Origin: Bacteroidota bacterium
GTDB lineage: Bacteria; Bacteroidota; Bacteroidia; Chitinophagales; Chitinophagaceae
Assembly: GCA_023422835.1 (NCBI GenBank)
Contig: JAFAGI010000013.1
Location: 233,282-297,281, forward strand
Reading direction: 5' to 3'
Length of the DNA: 64,000 nucleotides
Numbering within the stretch: the stretch's first letter is position 1; each line of letters begins with the position of its first letter. Position numbers and translations under genes: made by a program. This document shows, piece by piece, positions 57,264-64,000 of this stretch. The notes below the pieces were generated by a model. That model was given only the letters and a program-made list of their open reading frames with translations, was not told where the DNA came from and made no database searches.

Positions 57264-57323
57264 AGAATCGCTAATGAAAGCGTTGAAAATCGCTTAAACA
57301 AAAACTTTCTTCATCACCCTTAC

Positions 57324-57363
57324 CAAAAAAGAGGCTGTCTCAAGTCCGAGACAGCCTCTTTTA
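57324..57363. terminator. Bidirectional terminator between the stress-protein remnant and yajC
   Basis: AGAGGCTGTCTC (57330-57341) pairs perfectly with GAGACAGCCTCT (57348-57359), with T runs on both strands. It would end transcription of yajC (minus strand), whose stop is 13 bases away, and of anything from the left. Confidence 0.93.
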
Positions 57364-57376
57364 TTTAAAAGACCAA

Positions 57377-57718
57377 TTATTTATTTGTCTCTACCGGCGT
57401 AGCAGGTGTAATGCCTTTGGTCCATTCCATGCTGATGGCAGACTTTTCCAGTTTAATGTAAGTGCCCGGGTTGGTCTCTAACATAATGGTAGTGCCGTCT
57501 TCATTGATCTTGCTCACAGTGCCGTGGATGCCTGCGATGGTCACAATTTTATCGCCTTTCTGCACATTGTTTATAAAATTCTTCTGCTCTTTAGCTTTCT
57601 TTGCCTGCGGGCGGATCATGAACAGCCAGAAGATCACCATTATAGCTATCATGAAATACAAAGACATGCTGCTGCCGCCTTGTGCGCCTTGGCCTGCCAT
57701 TAATAATACTGGATACAT
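57377..57718 (-). CDS. yajC: Preprotein translocase subunit YajC
   Basis: Small inner-membrane auxiliary of SecDF, 113 residues. One transmembrane helix at about residues 20-40 (LYFMIAIMVIFWLFMIRP) is followed by the family motif RPQAKKAKEQKNFINNVQKGDKI (in two parts) and by TIAGIHGTVSKI. It is last in the run nusB, DUF1573 lipoprotein, yajC, followed by a strong terminator. Confidence 0.95.
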   Translation of the reverse strand: MYPVLLMAGQGAQGGSSMSLYFMIAIMVIFWLFMIRPQAKKAKEQKNFINNVQKGDKIVTIAGIHGTVSKINEDGTTIMLETNPGTYIKLEKSAISMEWTKGITPATPVETNK

Positions 57719-57753
57719 AGTTTGTGTGTTTTTAAATTAAATAAAATGATTGA

Positions 57754-58233
57754 TTAGTATTTGGGTTCTGTTACTTTTCCCTGCAATAACAGATGAAATT
57801 CATTCCTTGTAGCATCGTTCGCACGTACGGTGATCAGTTTTTGTACCGTGCCTTTATCGCTCCTGTTGGTGTCGAACTCGGCAACAATCTCTCCTTCGCC
57901 GCCGGGAGCAATTGGTTCTTTGGGATAGTCAGCAACCGTGCAGCCGCAGCTTGGCGCAACGTCAGTAATAATCAGTGGTTTGTTCCCGGTATTTTTAAAT
58001 TTATAAACCAGTTTTACCACCTCGCCCTGTGGTTTTACGCCAAAGTCAATGAGCGTGTCCTTAAAAGACAGGGTAGTTTTTTCAATCACCGCAGGTTCGG
58101 GTTGCATCGGAGGCGCATCCTGTGTAGTTTGCAGGGAGTCAGCCGCCCCGGCTTTGTCGTTGTTGCTGTTGCATGAAGCAAAAAAAACACATCCGCTGAA
58201 AGCAAGTATGGATAAGTATCTGAGCGATTTCAT
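57754..58233 (-). CDS. DUF1573 lipoprotein
   Basis: Lipoprotein of 159 residues from the ATG at 58233 (an in-frame TTG one codon upstream is not preferred). The lipobox CVFFASC is near residue 21. The DUF1573 domain spans about 50-155: LIDFGVKPQGEVVKLVYKF, then KPLIITDVAPSCGCTVADYP, with an Ig-like (ASPM/MSP) fold. Common in Bacteroidota, function unknown. It sits between nusB and yajC on the same strand with 22- and 35-base gaps, as in many related genomes. Confidence 0.88.
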   Translation of the reverse strand: MKSLRYLSILAFSGCVFFASCNSNNDKAGAADSLQTTQDAPPMQPEPAVIEKTTLSFKDTLIDFGVKPQGEVVKLVYKFKNTGNKPLIITDVAPSCGCTVADYPKEPIAPGGEGEIVAEFDTNRSDKGTVQKLITVRANDATRNEFHLLLQGKVTEPKY

Positions 58234-58255
58234 CAATAAACGATTGAAAGGTTAT

Positions 58256-59194
58256 TTATTTTTTTTTAAAATCAATTTTATTCATTTTGTTTTGCGCTTC
58301 CAGGTCTTTCTTAATGCTGTCGAGTGTACCGTTGATAAATTGCCCGCTGTTCTCGGTACTGTATTCTTTAGCAATATCTATATACTCGTTGATGGTCACT
58401 TTCGGCGGAATTGTTTCAAAGTACAACAATTCACTAATACCCATTTTAAGCAATATCATATCTATCAGCGCTATCCTGTCTTCGTCCCAGTTGTTCAGTT
58501 TAGGTTTTATCAGTTCGGTGAGATGCGTATCTTTTTCCACAACTGTTCGCAGCAGGTCTTTGGCATAGTCCAGTTTGTCTTTGCCGATAAATTCAATCAG
58601 GTTGTATTTCAGGCTTCTTGGTTTATCAAGCAGGTGCATTACGGTGGCGACGGCTGTTTCGCCGTCATCGTCCCAGTTTTCGAATTTTTCTTCAAGCAGT
58701 GAAATAAAGGTTTCATTGCCTAATAAAAGATCGCTGAAAATAAACTGGAGTATTTTTGTTTCTGCTTTCCTATTGCGGCTTTCTTCCAGTATGTATCTTT
58801 GGTATTCGTCTGTGTCCGTTAGTTGGATATAGATTTTCTTGATAAGATCTTTGTCTTCTTCATAGGAAAGCTTATCCTGAGAAATGGCCATTTTAAAAGC
58901 TTCGCTTTCAAATAATGCCCATACTATTTCGTTGCCCGCGATTTTGATATTTACATTTTTATCAGCTTCCCTTACAATATACCTGGATGCTCTTTGCTTT
59001 GCGTCTATCTCGGCATACTGAGCTATTTCCGTAATGAAGTGTAAAATATAAAACAATAATTTCCTGGAGAGCTCCAACCTGCCTGTCAGTTCTTTTTCTG
59101 CATCCCTGCCTGATTTATTTTCTCCTGATTGCATTGTCTCAAGAGAGTATAGCAGTTGCATCACCTTGATCCTGATATTTCTTCTGTTTACCAT
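58256..59194 (-). CDS. nusB: Transcription antitermination factor NusB (long Bacteroidota form)
   Basis: RNA-binding antitermination factor, 312 residues from the ATG at 59194 (MVNRRNIRIKVMQLLYSL). The open frame upstream adds 30 residues that would lie within the promoter zone: a -7-like TATCTTTG (minus strand) lies at 59221-59228. The protein is about twice the length of E. coli NusB. The canonical NusB helices are in the C-terminal half (EDRIALIDMILLKMGISELL, then VTINEYIDIAKEYSTENSG and FINGTLDSI). The extended N-terminal half is typical of Bacteroidota. Confidence 0.92.
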   Translation of the reverse strand: MVNRRNIRIKVMQLLYSLETMQSGENKSGRDAEKELTGRLELSRKLLFYILHFITEIAQYAEIDAKQRASRYIVREADKNVNIKIAGNEIVWALFESEAFKMAISQDKLSYEEDKDLIKKIYIQLTDTDEYQRYILEESRNRKAETKILQFIFSDLLLGNETFISLLEEKFENWDDDGETAVATVMHLLDKPRSLKYNLIEFIGKDKLDYAKDLLRTVVEKDTHLTELIKPKLNNWDEDRIALIDMILLKMGISELLYFETIPPKVTINEYIDIAKEYSTENSGQFINGTLDSIKKDLEAQNKMNKIDFKKK

Positions 59195-59291
59195 GTACAC
59201 TAAGAACTTTTTTCGATGTGCAAAGATAAGAGAAAAAGCTGTATGCATAAATATAAATGATGCTGTATTGGCGCAGCTTGCCAAAATATTT

Positions 59292-59299
59292 TATTTTTG
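59292..59299 (+). promoter_or_regulatory. Candidate promoter -7 box for argH
   Basis: TATTTTTG fits TAnnTTTG; ATTG at 59267-59270 stands 21 bases upstream as a near-match to the -33 box. It would give argH a leader of about 140 bases that contains the hairpin at 59405-59422. Confidence 0.45.
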
Positions 59300-59404
59300 T
59301 ATGAAATGATTTTCAGACAGGCCTGGCAGGCGGTATTTCCGTTGAAGCAGGTGAGTGAACGAATAGGTATATATATTTAAAGAATATTGTTTACCAACAT
59401 TATA

Positions 59405-59422
59405 GCTTCACCGATGTGAAGC
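59405..59422 (+). other. Hairpin in the argH leader
   Basis: GCTTCAC-CGAT-GTGAAGC is a perfect 7-bp stem with a tetraloop, 22 bases before the argH ATG. No T-tract follows. It could affect translation start or mRNA stability. Confidence 0.4.
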
Positions 59423-59444
59423 ACCATAAAATAAATAAAACCGA

Positions 59445-60776
59445 ATGAAACTTTGGACTAAAAATACGGCATCATTAAAAGAGGTGGAGAAATTTACTGT
59501 AGGCAGAGACCGGGAGTTTGATTTAATGCTTGCACCCTATGATGTGTTGGGCAATATAGCACATGCAACCATGCTTGCAGAAATAGGATTACTGGAACAA
59601 AGTGAGCACAACGCGCTGGTTGCTGAGTTGAAAAACATTTATAAAACCACTGTTGACGGTACTTTTACTATAGAAGAGGATGTAGAGGATGTACATTCGC
59701 AAATAGAATTTCTGTTAACGCAAGCTTTGGGTGATGTAGGTAAAAAAGTACATTCTGCCCGCAGCCGTAATGACCAGGTGCTGGTAGATGTAAAGCTTTT
59801 TTTAAGAAGTGAAATCGAAAACGTTGTGCATTCGGTAAACAAATTATTTCAACTGCTGATCAGCAAATCCAATGAATACAAAGATGTGCTACTGCCCGGC
59901 TATACACATTTGCAAACTGCCATGCCGTCTTCATTCGGGCTATGGTTGGGCGCCTATGCCGAAAGCCTCGTAGATGATCTTACGGTTTTAAAAAGCGCTT
60001 ACGACGTGGTCAATAAAAACCCGCTGGGCTCGGCAGCCGGTTATGGATCTTCCTTTCCGATAAACAGGACCAGGACTACAGAACTGCTGGGCTTTGCAAG
60101 CCTTAATTATAATGTAGTGTATGCGCAAATGGGGCGCGGTAAGGCAGAGCGCATCACAGCAATGGGGTTGGCCAACATTGCTGAAACTATCGGCAAACTA
60201 TCTATGGATGCTACTTTGTATCTGAGCCAGAACTTCGCATTCATCAGTTTTCCGCCGGAGCTTACTACCGGCAGCAGTATAATGCCGCACAAAAAAAACC
60301 CTGATGTTTTTGAGCTCATACGCAGCTATTCCAACCGGTTGAAGGCCTTGCCCAATGAGATCATGTTGATGACTGCCAACCTGCCTTCCGGCTATCACCG
60401 CGATCTGCAATTGCTGAAGGAAAACCTGTTTCCTGCCTTTAAGATTTTGCGCGATTGTATCCAAATGACTGAGCTGATGATCTCTCATATGGAAGTGCGC
60501 AGGGATATTGTGGAAGAGGAAAAATACAGGTATATTTTCAGCGTGGAAGAGGTGAACAAGCTGGTTTTGCAGGGTGTGCCTTTCCGTGATGCATACAAAA
60601 AAACAGGGTTAGATATTGAAGCCGGCAAGTTTGAATACTCAACTCAAATACATCATACTCATGAAGGCTCTATAGGAAATCTATGCAACGATAAAATAGA
60701 GGATAACATGCGCAAAGTACTGTCGTCATTTGATTTCGAAACATACCATACAGCCATTGGCAGGCTGCTGTGTTAG
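59445..60776 (+). CDS. argH: Argininosuccinate lyase
   Basis: Cleaves argininosuccinate to arginine and fumarate; fumarase/aspartase superfamily, 443 residues. The superfamily signature is GSSIMPHKKNPDVFEL. Other active-site pieces are VHSARSRNDQVLVD, GYTHLQTAMPSSFG and NPLGSAAGYGSSFPI. It is alone here, without argG or the rest of the arginine genes. It has four bases of 3' overlap with the convergent gene at 60773. Its role opposes the arginine deiminase/CtlX pair at 28.2 kb. Confidence 0.96.
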   Translation: MKLWTKNTASLKEVEKFTVGRDREFDLMLAPYDVLGNIAHATMLAEIGLLEQSEHNALVAELKNIYKTTVDGTFTIEEDVEDVHSQIEFLLTQALGDVGKKVHSARSRNDQVLVDVKLFLRSEIENVVHSVNKLFQLLISKSNEYKDVLLPGYTHLQTAMPSSFGLWLGAYAESLVDDLTVLKSAYDVVNKNPLGSAAGYGSSFPINRTRTTELLGFASLNYNVVYAQMGRGKAERITAMGLANIAETIGKLSMDATLYLSQNFAFISFPPELTTGSSIMPHKKNPDVFELIRSYSNRLKALPNEIMLMTANLPSGYHRDLQLLKENLFPAFKILRDCIQMTELMISHMEVRRDIVEEEKYRYIFSVEEVNKLVLQGVPFRDAYKKTGLDIEAGKFEYSTQIHHTHEGSIGNLCNDKIEDNMRKVLSSFDFETYHTAIGRLLC

Positions 60777-61459
60777 GCAAATCTTCTTTTTACCAGTTGC
60801 AGGAACTGGTTTACAACTTTGTCGTTCTCATCCCAGAAATAGGTAATGCGCAGTTCTCTTTCTATCCAGTCTGTGCTTTCTTTTAAAGAACTAAAATTGT
60901 TGATGGTAAGAATGCTGCGCTCGTAAGCAGTGGCATCGCCGCGAAACAGCTCGTTGATGAAAAGGTACCTGTCATTGATGCCGATACCTGATTTCAAGTC
61001 CCTGATGGGGTGGCTTTCGCCGATCTCTCTCTTGTTGCTTTTAAGTCTTTCGTTCAGGTCAACTGCCGGTACCGGTGTTTCGCCAAAAAGGGACTGCTGC
61101 ACCGTTTTTGGTTTTTCATCTTCTTTGTAAATCTGGAAGAAAGACAGCTCTTTTTCAATAAGCCTGCTGTGGAGCGGTTTCTTTTTTTCAGGATTGGGCT
61201 TAGGAGATTCCGCAGGCGTTTTTTCTACCTGTTGCGGCCTGGCAGTTTGCTCTTCAGCAACTATCTGTGTAGCCGCAGCGCTTGTGTAGCCCGGCGACAC
61301 AACTGTAATGCCTTTATGGCTTTTTTTTGAATCGCTCTGCAGCGTAGATACCAGCAACTGTGCGGTGATCAGTATTTTACTGTCATCAGCATTTTCCTGT
61401 AATTGTTGGTATAACTTCTCTATAAGGAGCTGTTTGTTATTGGCTTTGTTTGTATCCAT
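60773..61459 (-). CDS. Conserved protein of unknown function
   Basis: Soluble protein of 228 residues from the ATG at 61459 (MDTNKANNKQLLIEKLYQQL). The N-terminal part is helical. The middle (about 60-125) is low-complexity and rich in P, E and K, so probably disordered. A conserved C-terminal block (about 145-228) reads DLKSGIGINDRYLFINELF, AYERSILTINNFSS and ELRITYFWDENDKVVNQFLQ. I recognise no domain beyond a Bacteroidota-type conserved hypothetical. A -7-like TACTTTTG on the minus strand (61490-61497) lies 30 bases upstream. Confidence 0.75.
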   Translation of the reverse strand: MDTNKANNKQLLIEKLYQQLQENADDSKILITAQLLVSTLQSDSKKSHKGITVVSPGYTSAAATQIVAEEQTARPQQVEKTPAESPKPNPEKKKPLHSRLIEKELSFFQIYKEDEKPKTVQQSLFGETPVPAVDLNERLKSNKREIGESHPIRDLKSGIGINDRYLFINELFRGDATAYERSILTINNFSSLKESTDWIERELRITYFWDENDKVVNQFLQLVKRRFA

Positions 61460-61580
61460 CTGCACAAAATTCAATTATGAATAAAGTTACAAAAGTATTT
61501 TCTTAAAATCTTAATTTTACACACTACTTGTAGAATTTTAAAGTAAATTTAGAAGTGTTCAACAGAAAAAAAATTGGCAG

Positions 61581-62171
61581 ATGTTTATAGAGCCTACTTT
61601 GTTCAGGGAAGAAAAAAGAGGATGGATTGAAGTGATCTGTGGCTCTATGTTTAGCGGCAAAACCGAAGAGCTGATCCGCAGGATGAAGCGTGCACAGTTC
61701 GCAAACCTGAGGGTGGAAATATTCAAGCCCGCCGTTGATACGCGTTACGATGAAGTAAATGTGGTAAGCCACGATGCAAATGTGATTCACAGCACACCGG
61801 TAGAAAAGTCGCAAAATATTTTATTGCATTGCGGAGATGTAGATGTGGTAGGCATTGATGAAGCACAGTTTTTTGGTGCGGATATAGTGCATGTGTGCCA
61901 GATGCTTGCCAACAAAGGTATTCGTGTAATTGTGGCCGGCCTGGATACAGACTTTCTGGCCAACCCTTTCGGCCCCATGCCTCAGCTGTTGGCTGTAGCA
62001 GAATACATCACTAAGCTGCACGCAATCTGTATGAAGTGCGGCGGCCTTGCCAATCATTCTTTTCGCAAAGTAAACAAAGGACCGCAGTTTGTGCTCGGTG
62101 AAAAAGATTTGTATGAACCGCGCTGCAGAAATTGCTACAACGAGGGCTTAAGAGAAAACGAAACAGAATGA
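61581..62171 (+). CDS. tdk: Thymidine kinase
   Basis: Type II thymidine kinase that phosphorylates thymidine for salvage; 196 residues. The P-loop is [15 protein letters not shown], and the Walker B-like DEAQFF follows. The lid region and zinc cysteines are in HAICMKCGG and [11 protein letters not shown]. The stop overlaps the folC start by four bases (ATGA), so the two are translationally coupled. The folC partner supplies folate for thymidylate synthesis, which makes the pairing sensible. Confidence 0.96.
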   Translation: MFIEPTLFREEKRGWIEVICGSMFSGKTEELIRRMKRAQFANLRVEIFKPAVDTRYDEVNVVSHDANVIHSTPVEKSQNILLHCGDVDVVGIDEAQFFGADIVHVCQMLANKGIRVIVAGLDTDFLANPFGPMPQLLAVAEYITKLHAICMKCGGLANHSFRKVNKGPQFVLGEKDLYEPRCRNCYNEGLRENETE

Positions 62172-63460
62172 ATTACGCTGAAACCATTGATTATTTGTAC
62201 GCACAGCTTCCCATGTTCAGCAAAGTGGGTAAGTCTGCCCTGAAAAATAACCTTTCCAATACACTGGAACTTTGCGCGCTGCTCGGTAATCCGCAAAGGA
62301 ACTTCAAAACCATTCATATTGCAGGCACCAACGGCAAAGGGTCGGTAAGCCATATGCTCGCCGCAATTTTGCAGGAAGCAGGCTATGCGGTTGGCTTGTA
62401 TACATCACCCCACCTCAAAGACTTCCGTGAAAGGATCCGTGTGAACGGCGCCATGTGTGAAGAACAGTTTGTGATAGACTTTACCCGAAAGATGCAGCAG
62501 CATATTCCGCAGGTTGAGCCTTCCTTTTTCGAGATCACCGTGGCTATGGCTTTTGATTATTTTGCACAAAAAAAAGTGGATATAGCTGTGATTGAAACCG
62601 GGCTGGGTGGCAGGTTTGACAGTACCAATATTATTTCACCCGAACTGTCAGTGATCACCAATATAGCACTTGATCATGTAAATATATTAGGTAATACGCT
62701 CGAGAAGATAGCTGCATCTAAAGCCGGGATCATTAAGCCTTATACGCCTGTGGTGATAGGCGCTGTGCTGCCTGAAACCCGCGGTGTATTTGAGTTTGAG
62801 GCCAAAGACAAAAACGCGCCCGTTATTTATGCACAGCAAAAATATACCATCGCTGGCCGCAGGCAATACCTGCATTTCCTGGAAGTTGACGTGGAAGATC
62901 AGCAACAGGCGAAACAAACATACCGGCTTGACCTTACCGGCTTGTACCAGTCAAAAAATTTACTGACCGTGCTTGCTGCAGCAGATGAATTGAAGAAGAA
63001 AGGATTTGTAGTTGAAGAAGCAGCATTGCATAGAGGCCTGGCCAATACAAAAAAACTTACCGGCCTTTTCGGGCGATGGGAACTCATACAGGAAAAGCCG
63101 CTTATCATAGCAGACGTTGGCCACAATGAAGACGGTATAAGGCAAATAACAGAAAACCTGCAGAATGTAAACTATAAGCAATTGCACATTGTGGTTGGTT
63201 TTGTAAAAGACAAGGATGTGAATGCTGCGCTGTCGCTGCTGCCTAAAGAAGCTGTTTATTATTTCACCAAAGCCAATCTCCCGCGCGCTATGCAGGAAGA
63301 TGACTTGCACCAACTAGCGCAAACGCACGGCTTGCAAGGCAGTGCATATACCTCTGTAGGCAATGCACTGAATGCCGCTAGGCATCATACCACTCCGGAT
63401 GATATGATATTGATCTGCGGCAGTGTGTTTGTTGTTGCGGAAGTTCTGAATACATACTAG
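62168..63460 (+). CDS. folC: Folylpolyglutamate/dihydrofolate synthase
   Basis: Mur-ligase-family enzyme that adds glutamate to dihydropteroate or folates; 430 residues from the ATG at 62168, which overlaps the tdk stop. The P-loop is [15 protein letters not shown], and [28 protein letters not shown] and [15 protein letters not shown] are classic FolC motifs. The C-terminal domain begins near 290 with [20 protein letters not shown]. Whether it is bifunctional cannot be read from sequence, but no second folC is in the window. Confidence 0.95.
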   Translation: MNYAETIDYLYAQLPMFSKVGKSALKNNLSNTLELCALLGNPQRNFKTIHIAGTNGKGSVSHMLAAILQEAGYAVGLYTSPHLKDFRERIRVNGAMCEEQFVIDFTRKMQQHIPQVEPSFFEITVAMAFDYFAQKKVDIAVIETGLGGRFDSTNIISPELSVITNIALDHVNILGNTLEKIAASKAGIIKPYTPVVIGAVLPETRGVFEFEAKDKNAPVIYAQQKYTIAGRRQYLHFLEVDVEDQQQAKQTYRLDLTGLYQSKNLLTVLAAADELKKKGFVVEEAALHRGLANTKKLTGLFGRWELIQEKPLIIADVGHNEDGIRQITENLQNVNYKQLHIVVGFVKDKDVNAALSLLPKEAVYYFTKANLPRAMQEDDLHQLAQTHGLQGSAYTSVGNALNAARHHTTPDDMILICGSVFVVAEVLNTY

Positions 63461-63523
63461 CCATAACATGTAACAACTTTTACATCAAGACAAATTTTCC
63501 CCCCTTGGTTCTCGTTAAATAAA

Positions 63524-63543
63524 AATCCCCTGAAATGGGGATT
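63524..63543. terminator. Hairpin after folC
   Basis: AATCCCC (63524-63530) pairs with GGGGATT (63537-63543). The T-run is better on the minus strand; on the plus strand the following bases are only T-rich. It lies about 65 bases after the folC stop and may be a weak terminator. Confidence 0.5.
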
Positions 63544-63628
63544 GTATTGTTGTTGTAAGTACACTAATCTTGCAGTGAAATTATTCTTTAATAATTGCCC
63601 GTTGTAGGCAATAAACAAAAAAAATACT

Positions 63629-64000
63629 GTGAAAAACAATTATTTCCGTCATTTGGTATGGTGTATTTCCGTATTGGCTGTGTTCGCCGGATCATGTACA
63701 AAAAGCGATGTTGAAATTGTGCCGCCGTTGGATGACAACTCATTACCGTCGGCTGCCGTATCTAATATTGCCGTAATTGAAAAGACTGATAAGTTTATAC
63801 GTTTTTCTGTAAGACTGGCTGTATTCAAAGATTCCAAGAATATGGACAACCAGTTAAATGCAGGTCATTTTGCGATTGATACTATTTCAGTGAGTGGAAA
63901 CAATTATGCATTTTCAAATCTTAAGACGATTTTATCGGGAGGAAATTCAACCGGGAATTATTCGGCTTTAATGTTGATGGATCAGAGCGGAAGTATTTCT
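63629..64000 (+). CDS. Lipoprotein with VWA-like MIDAS motif, 5' part (runs off the window)
   Basis: The frame opens with GTG at 63629 and is open to the last base, 124 codons. MKNNYFRHLVWCISVLAVFAG-SC gives a lipoprotein signal (lipid cysteine at residue 23). After a linker and a beta-rich region (AAVSNIAVIEKTDKFIRFSV) the sequence reaches YSALMLMDQSGSIS, whose DxSxS is the metal-ion-dependent adhesion site of von Willebrand factor A domains. There is no in-frame ATG before the signal peptide, and the GTG start fits. The function is unknown; a surface or adhesion protein is possible. Confidence 0.7.
   Translation, partial: MKNNYFRHLVWCISVLAVFAGSCTKSDVEIVPPLDDNSLPSAAVSNIAVIEKTDKFIRFSVRLAVFKDSKNMDNQLNAGHFAIDTISVSGNNYAFSNLKTILSGGNSTGNYSALMLMDQSGSIS

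Overview
The window reads as chromosomal DNA of a Bacteroidota bacterium. Chitinophagaceae or a close relative is the best guess, but that is inference. The signs are a SusD/RagB lipoprotein, a T9SS-type C-terminal tail, Bacteroidota-type promoters (TTTG, about 20 bases, TAnnTTTG), an S-box SAM riboswitch ahead of sulfhydrylation genes, a long form of NusB, DUF4271 beside hemD, and a Bacteroidota-type argE-like deacetylase. Coding density is high. I see no tRNA, rRNA or CRISPR array.

Layout. 0-6.7 kb: carbohydrate locus (SusD, a Gfo/Idh/MocA oxidoreductase with a Tat-like leader, and a HEAT-repeat protein carrying two DUF1080/3-keto-disaccharide hydrolase domains). 7.0-11.1 kb: SAM riboswitch, terminator, then metY-metX-hom for methionine synthesis. 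11.1-14.8 kb: haem block on the minus strand (hemJ, hemH, hemD, DUF4271 protein). 15-19.5 kb: a GreA-like small protein and rpoB, which has its own promoter and terminator and no rpoC or rplL beside it. 19.7-23 kb: nucleobase uptake (two NCS2 permeases and a DUF5020 outer-membrane protein). 23-33.8 kb: housekeeping genes (gcvH, a helix-hairpin-helix protein, an M20 deacetylase, a lipid kinase, nadE, arginine deiminase plus CtlX citrulline ureidase, msrB, gltX, proC).

33.8-39.6 kb is the accessory part. It is AT-rich by eye and holds palindromic repeats, three tandem paralogous lipoproteins (the first frameshifted), a large secreted alpha/beta hydrolase with a T9SS-like tail broken by two frameshifts, and an IS982-family transposase remnant.

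39.6-48 kb: L,D-transpeptidase, purK, a YyaL-like thioredoxin protein, a YHS lipoprotein, an EamA transporter behind a strongly structured leader, glyA, and a sugar nucleotidyltransferase. 48-57 kb: a respiratory block with cydAB, System II cytochrome c maturation (ccsA and a ResB-like gene), nrfA and nrfH. Facing it is a porin followed by an Rrf2 regulator with three Fe-S-type cysteines. The shared nrf/porin intergenic region has two good promoters, a perfect 16-bp palindrome and tandem 10-mers, so nitrite ammonification, porin and regulator look like one nitrite/NO-responsive unit. 57-64 kb: yajC, a DUF1573 lipoprotein, nusB, argH, a conserved protein of unknown function, tdk, folC, and the start of a GTG-initiated lipoprotein with a VWA MIDAS motif that runs off the window.

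The observations I rate highest are the isolated rpoB, a hairpin element with a constant AACCGGCAAT core but different paired stems, the structured leader of the EamA gene, the nrf regulatory region, and the decaying lipoprotein/hydrolase locus.
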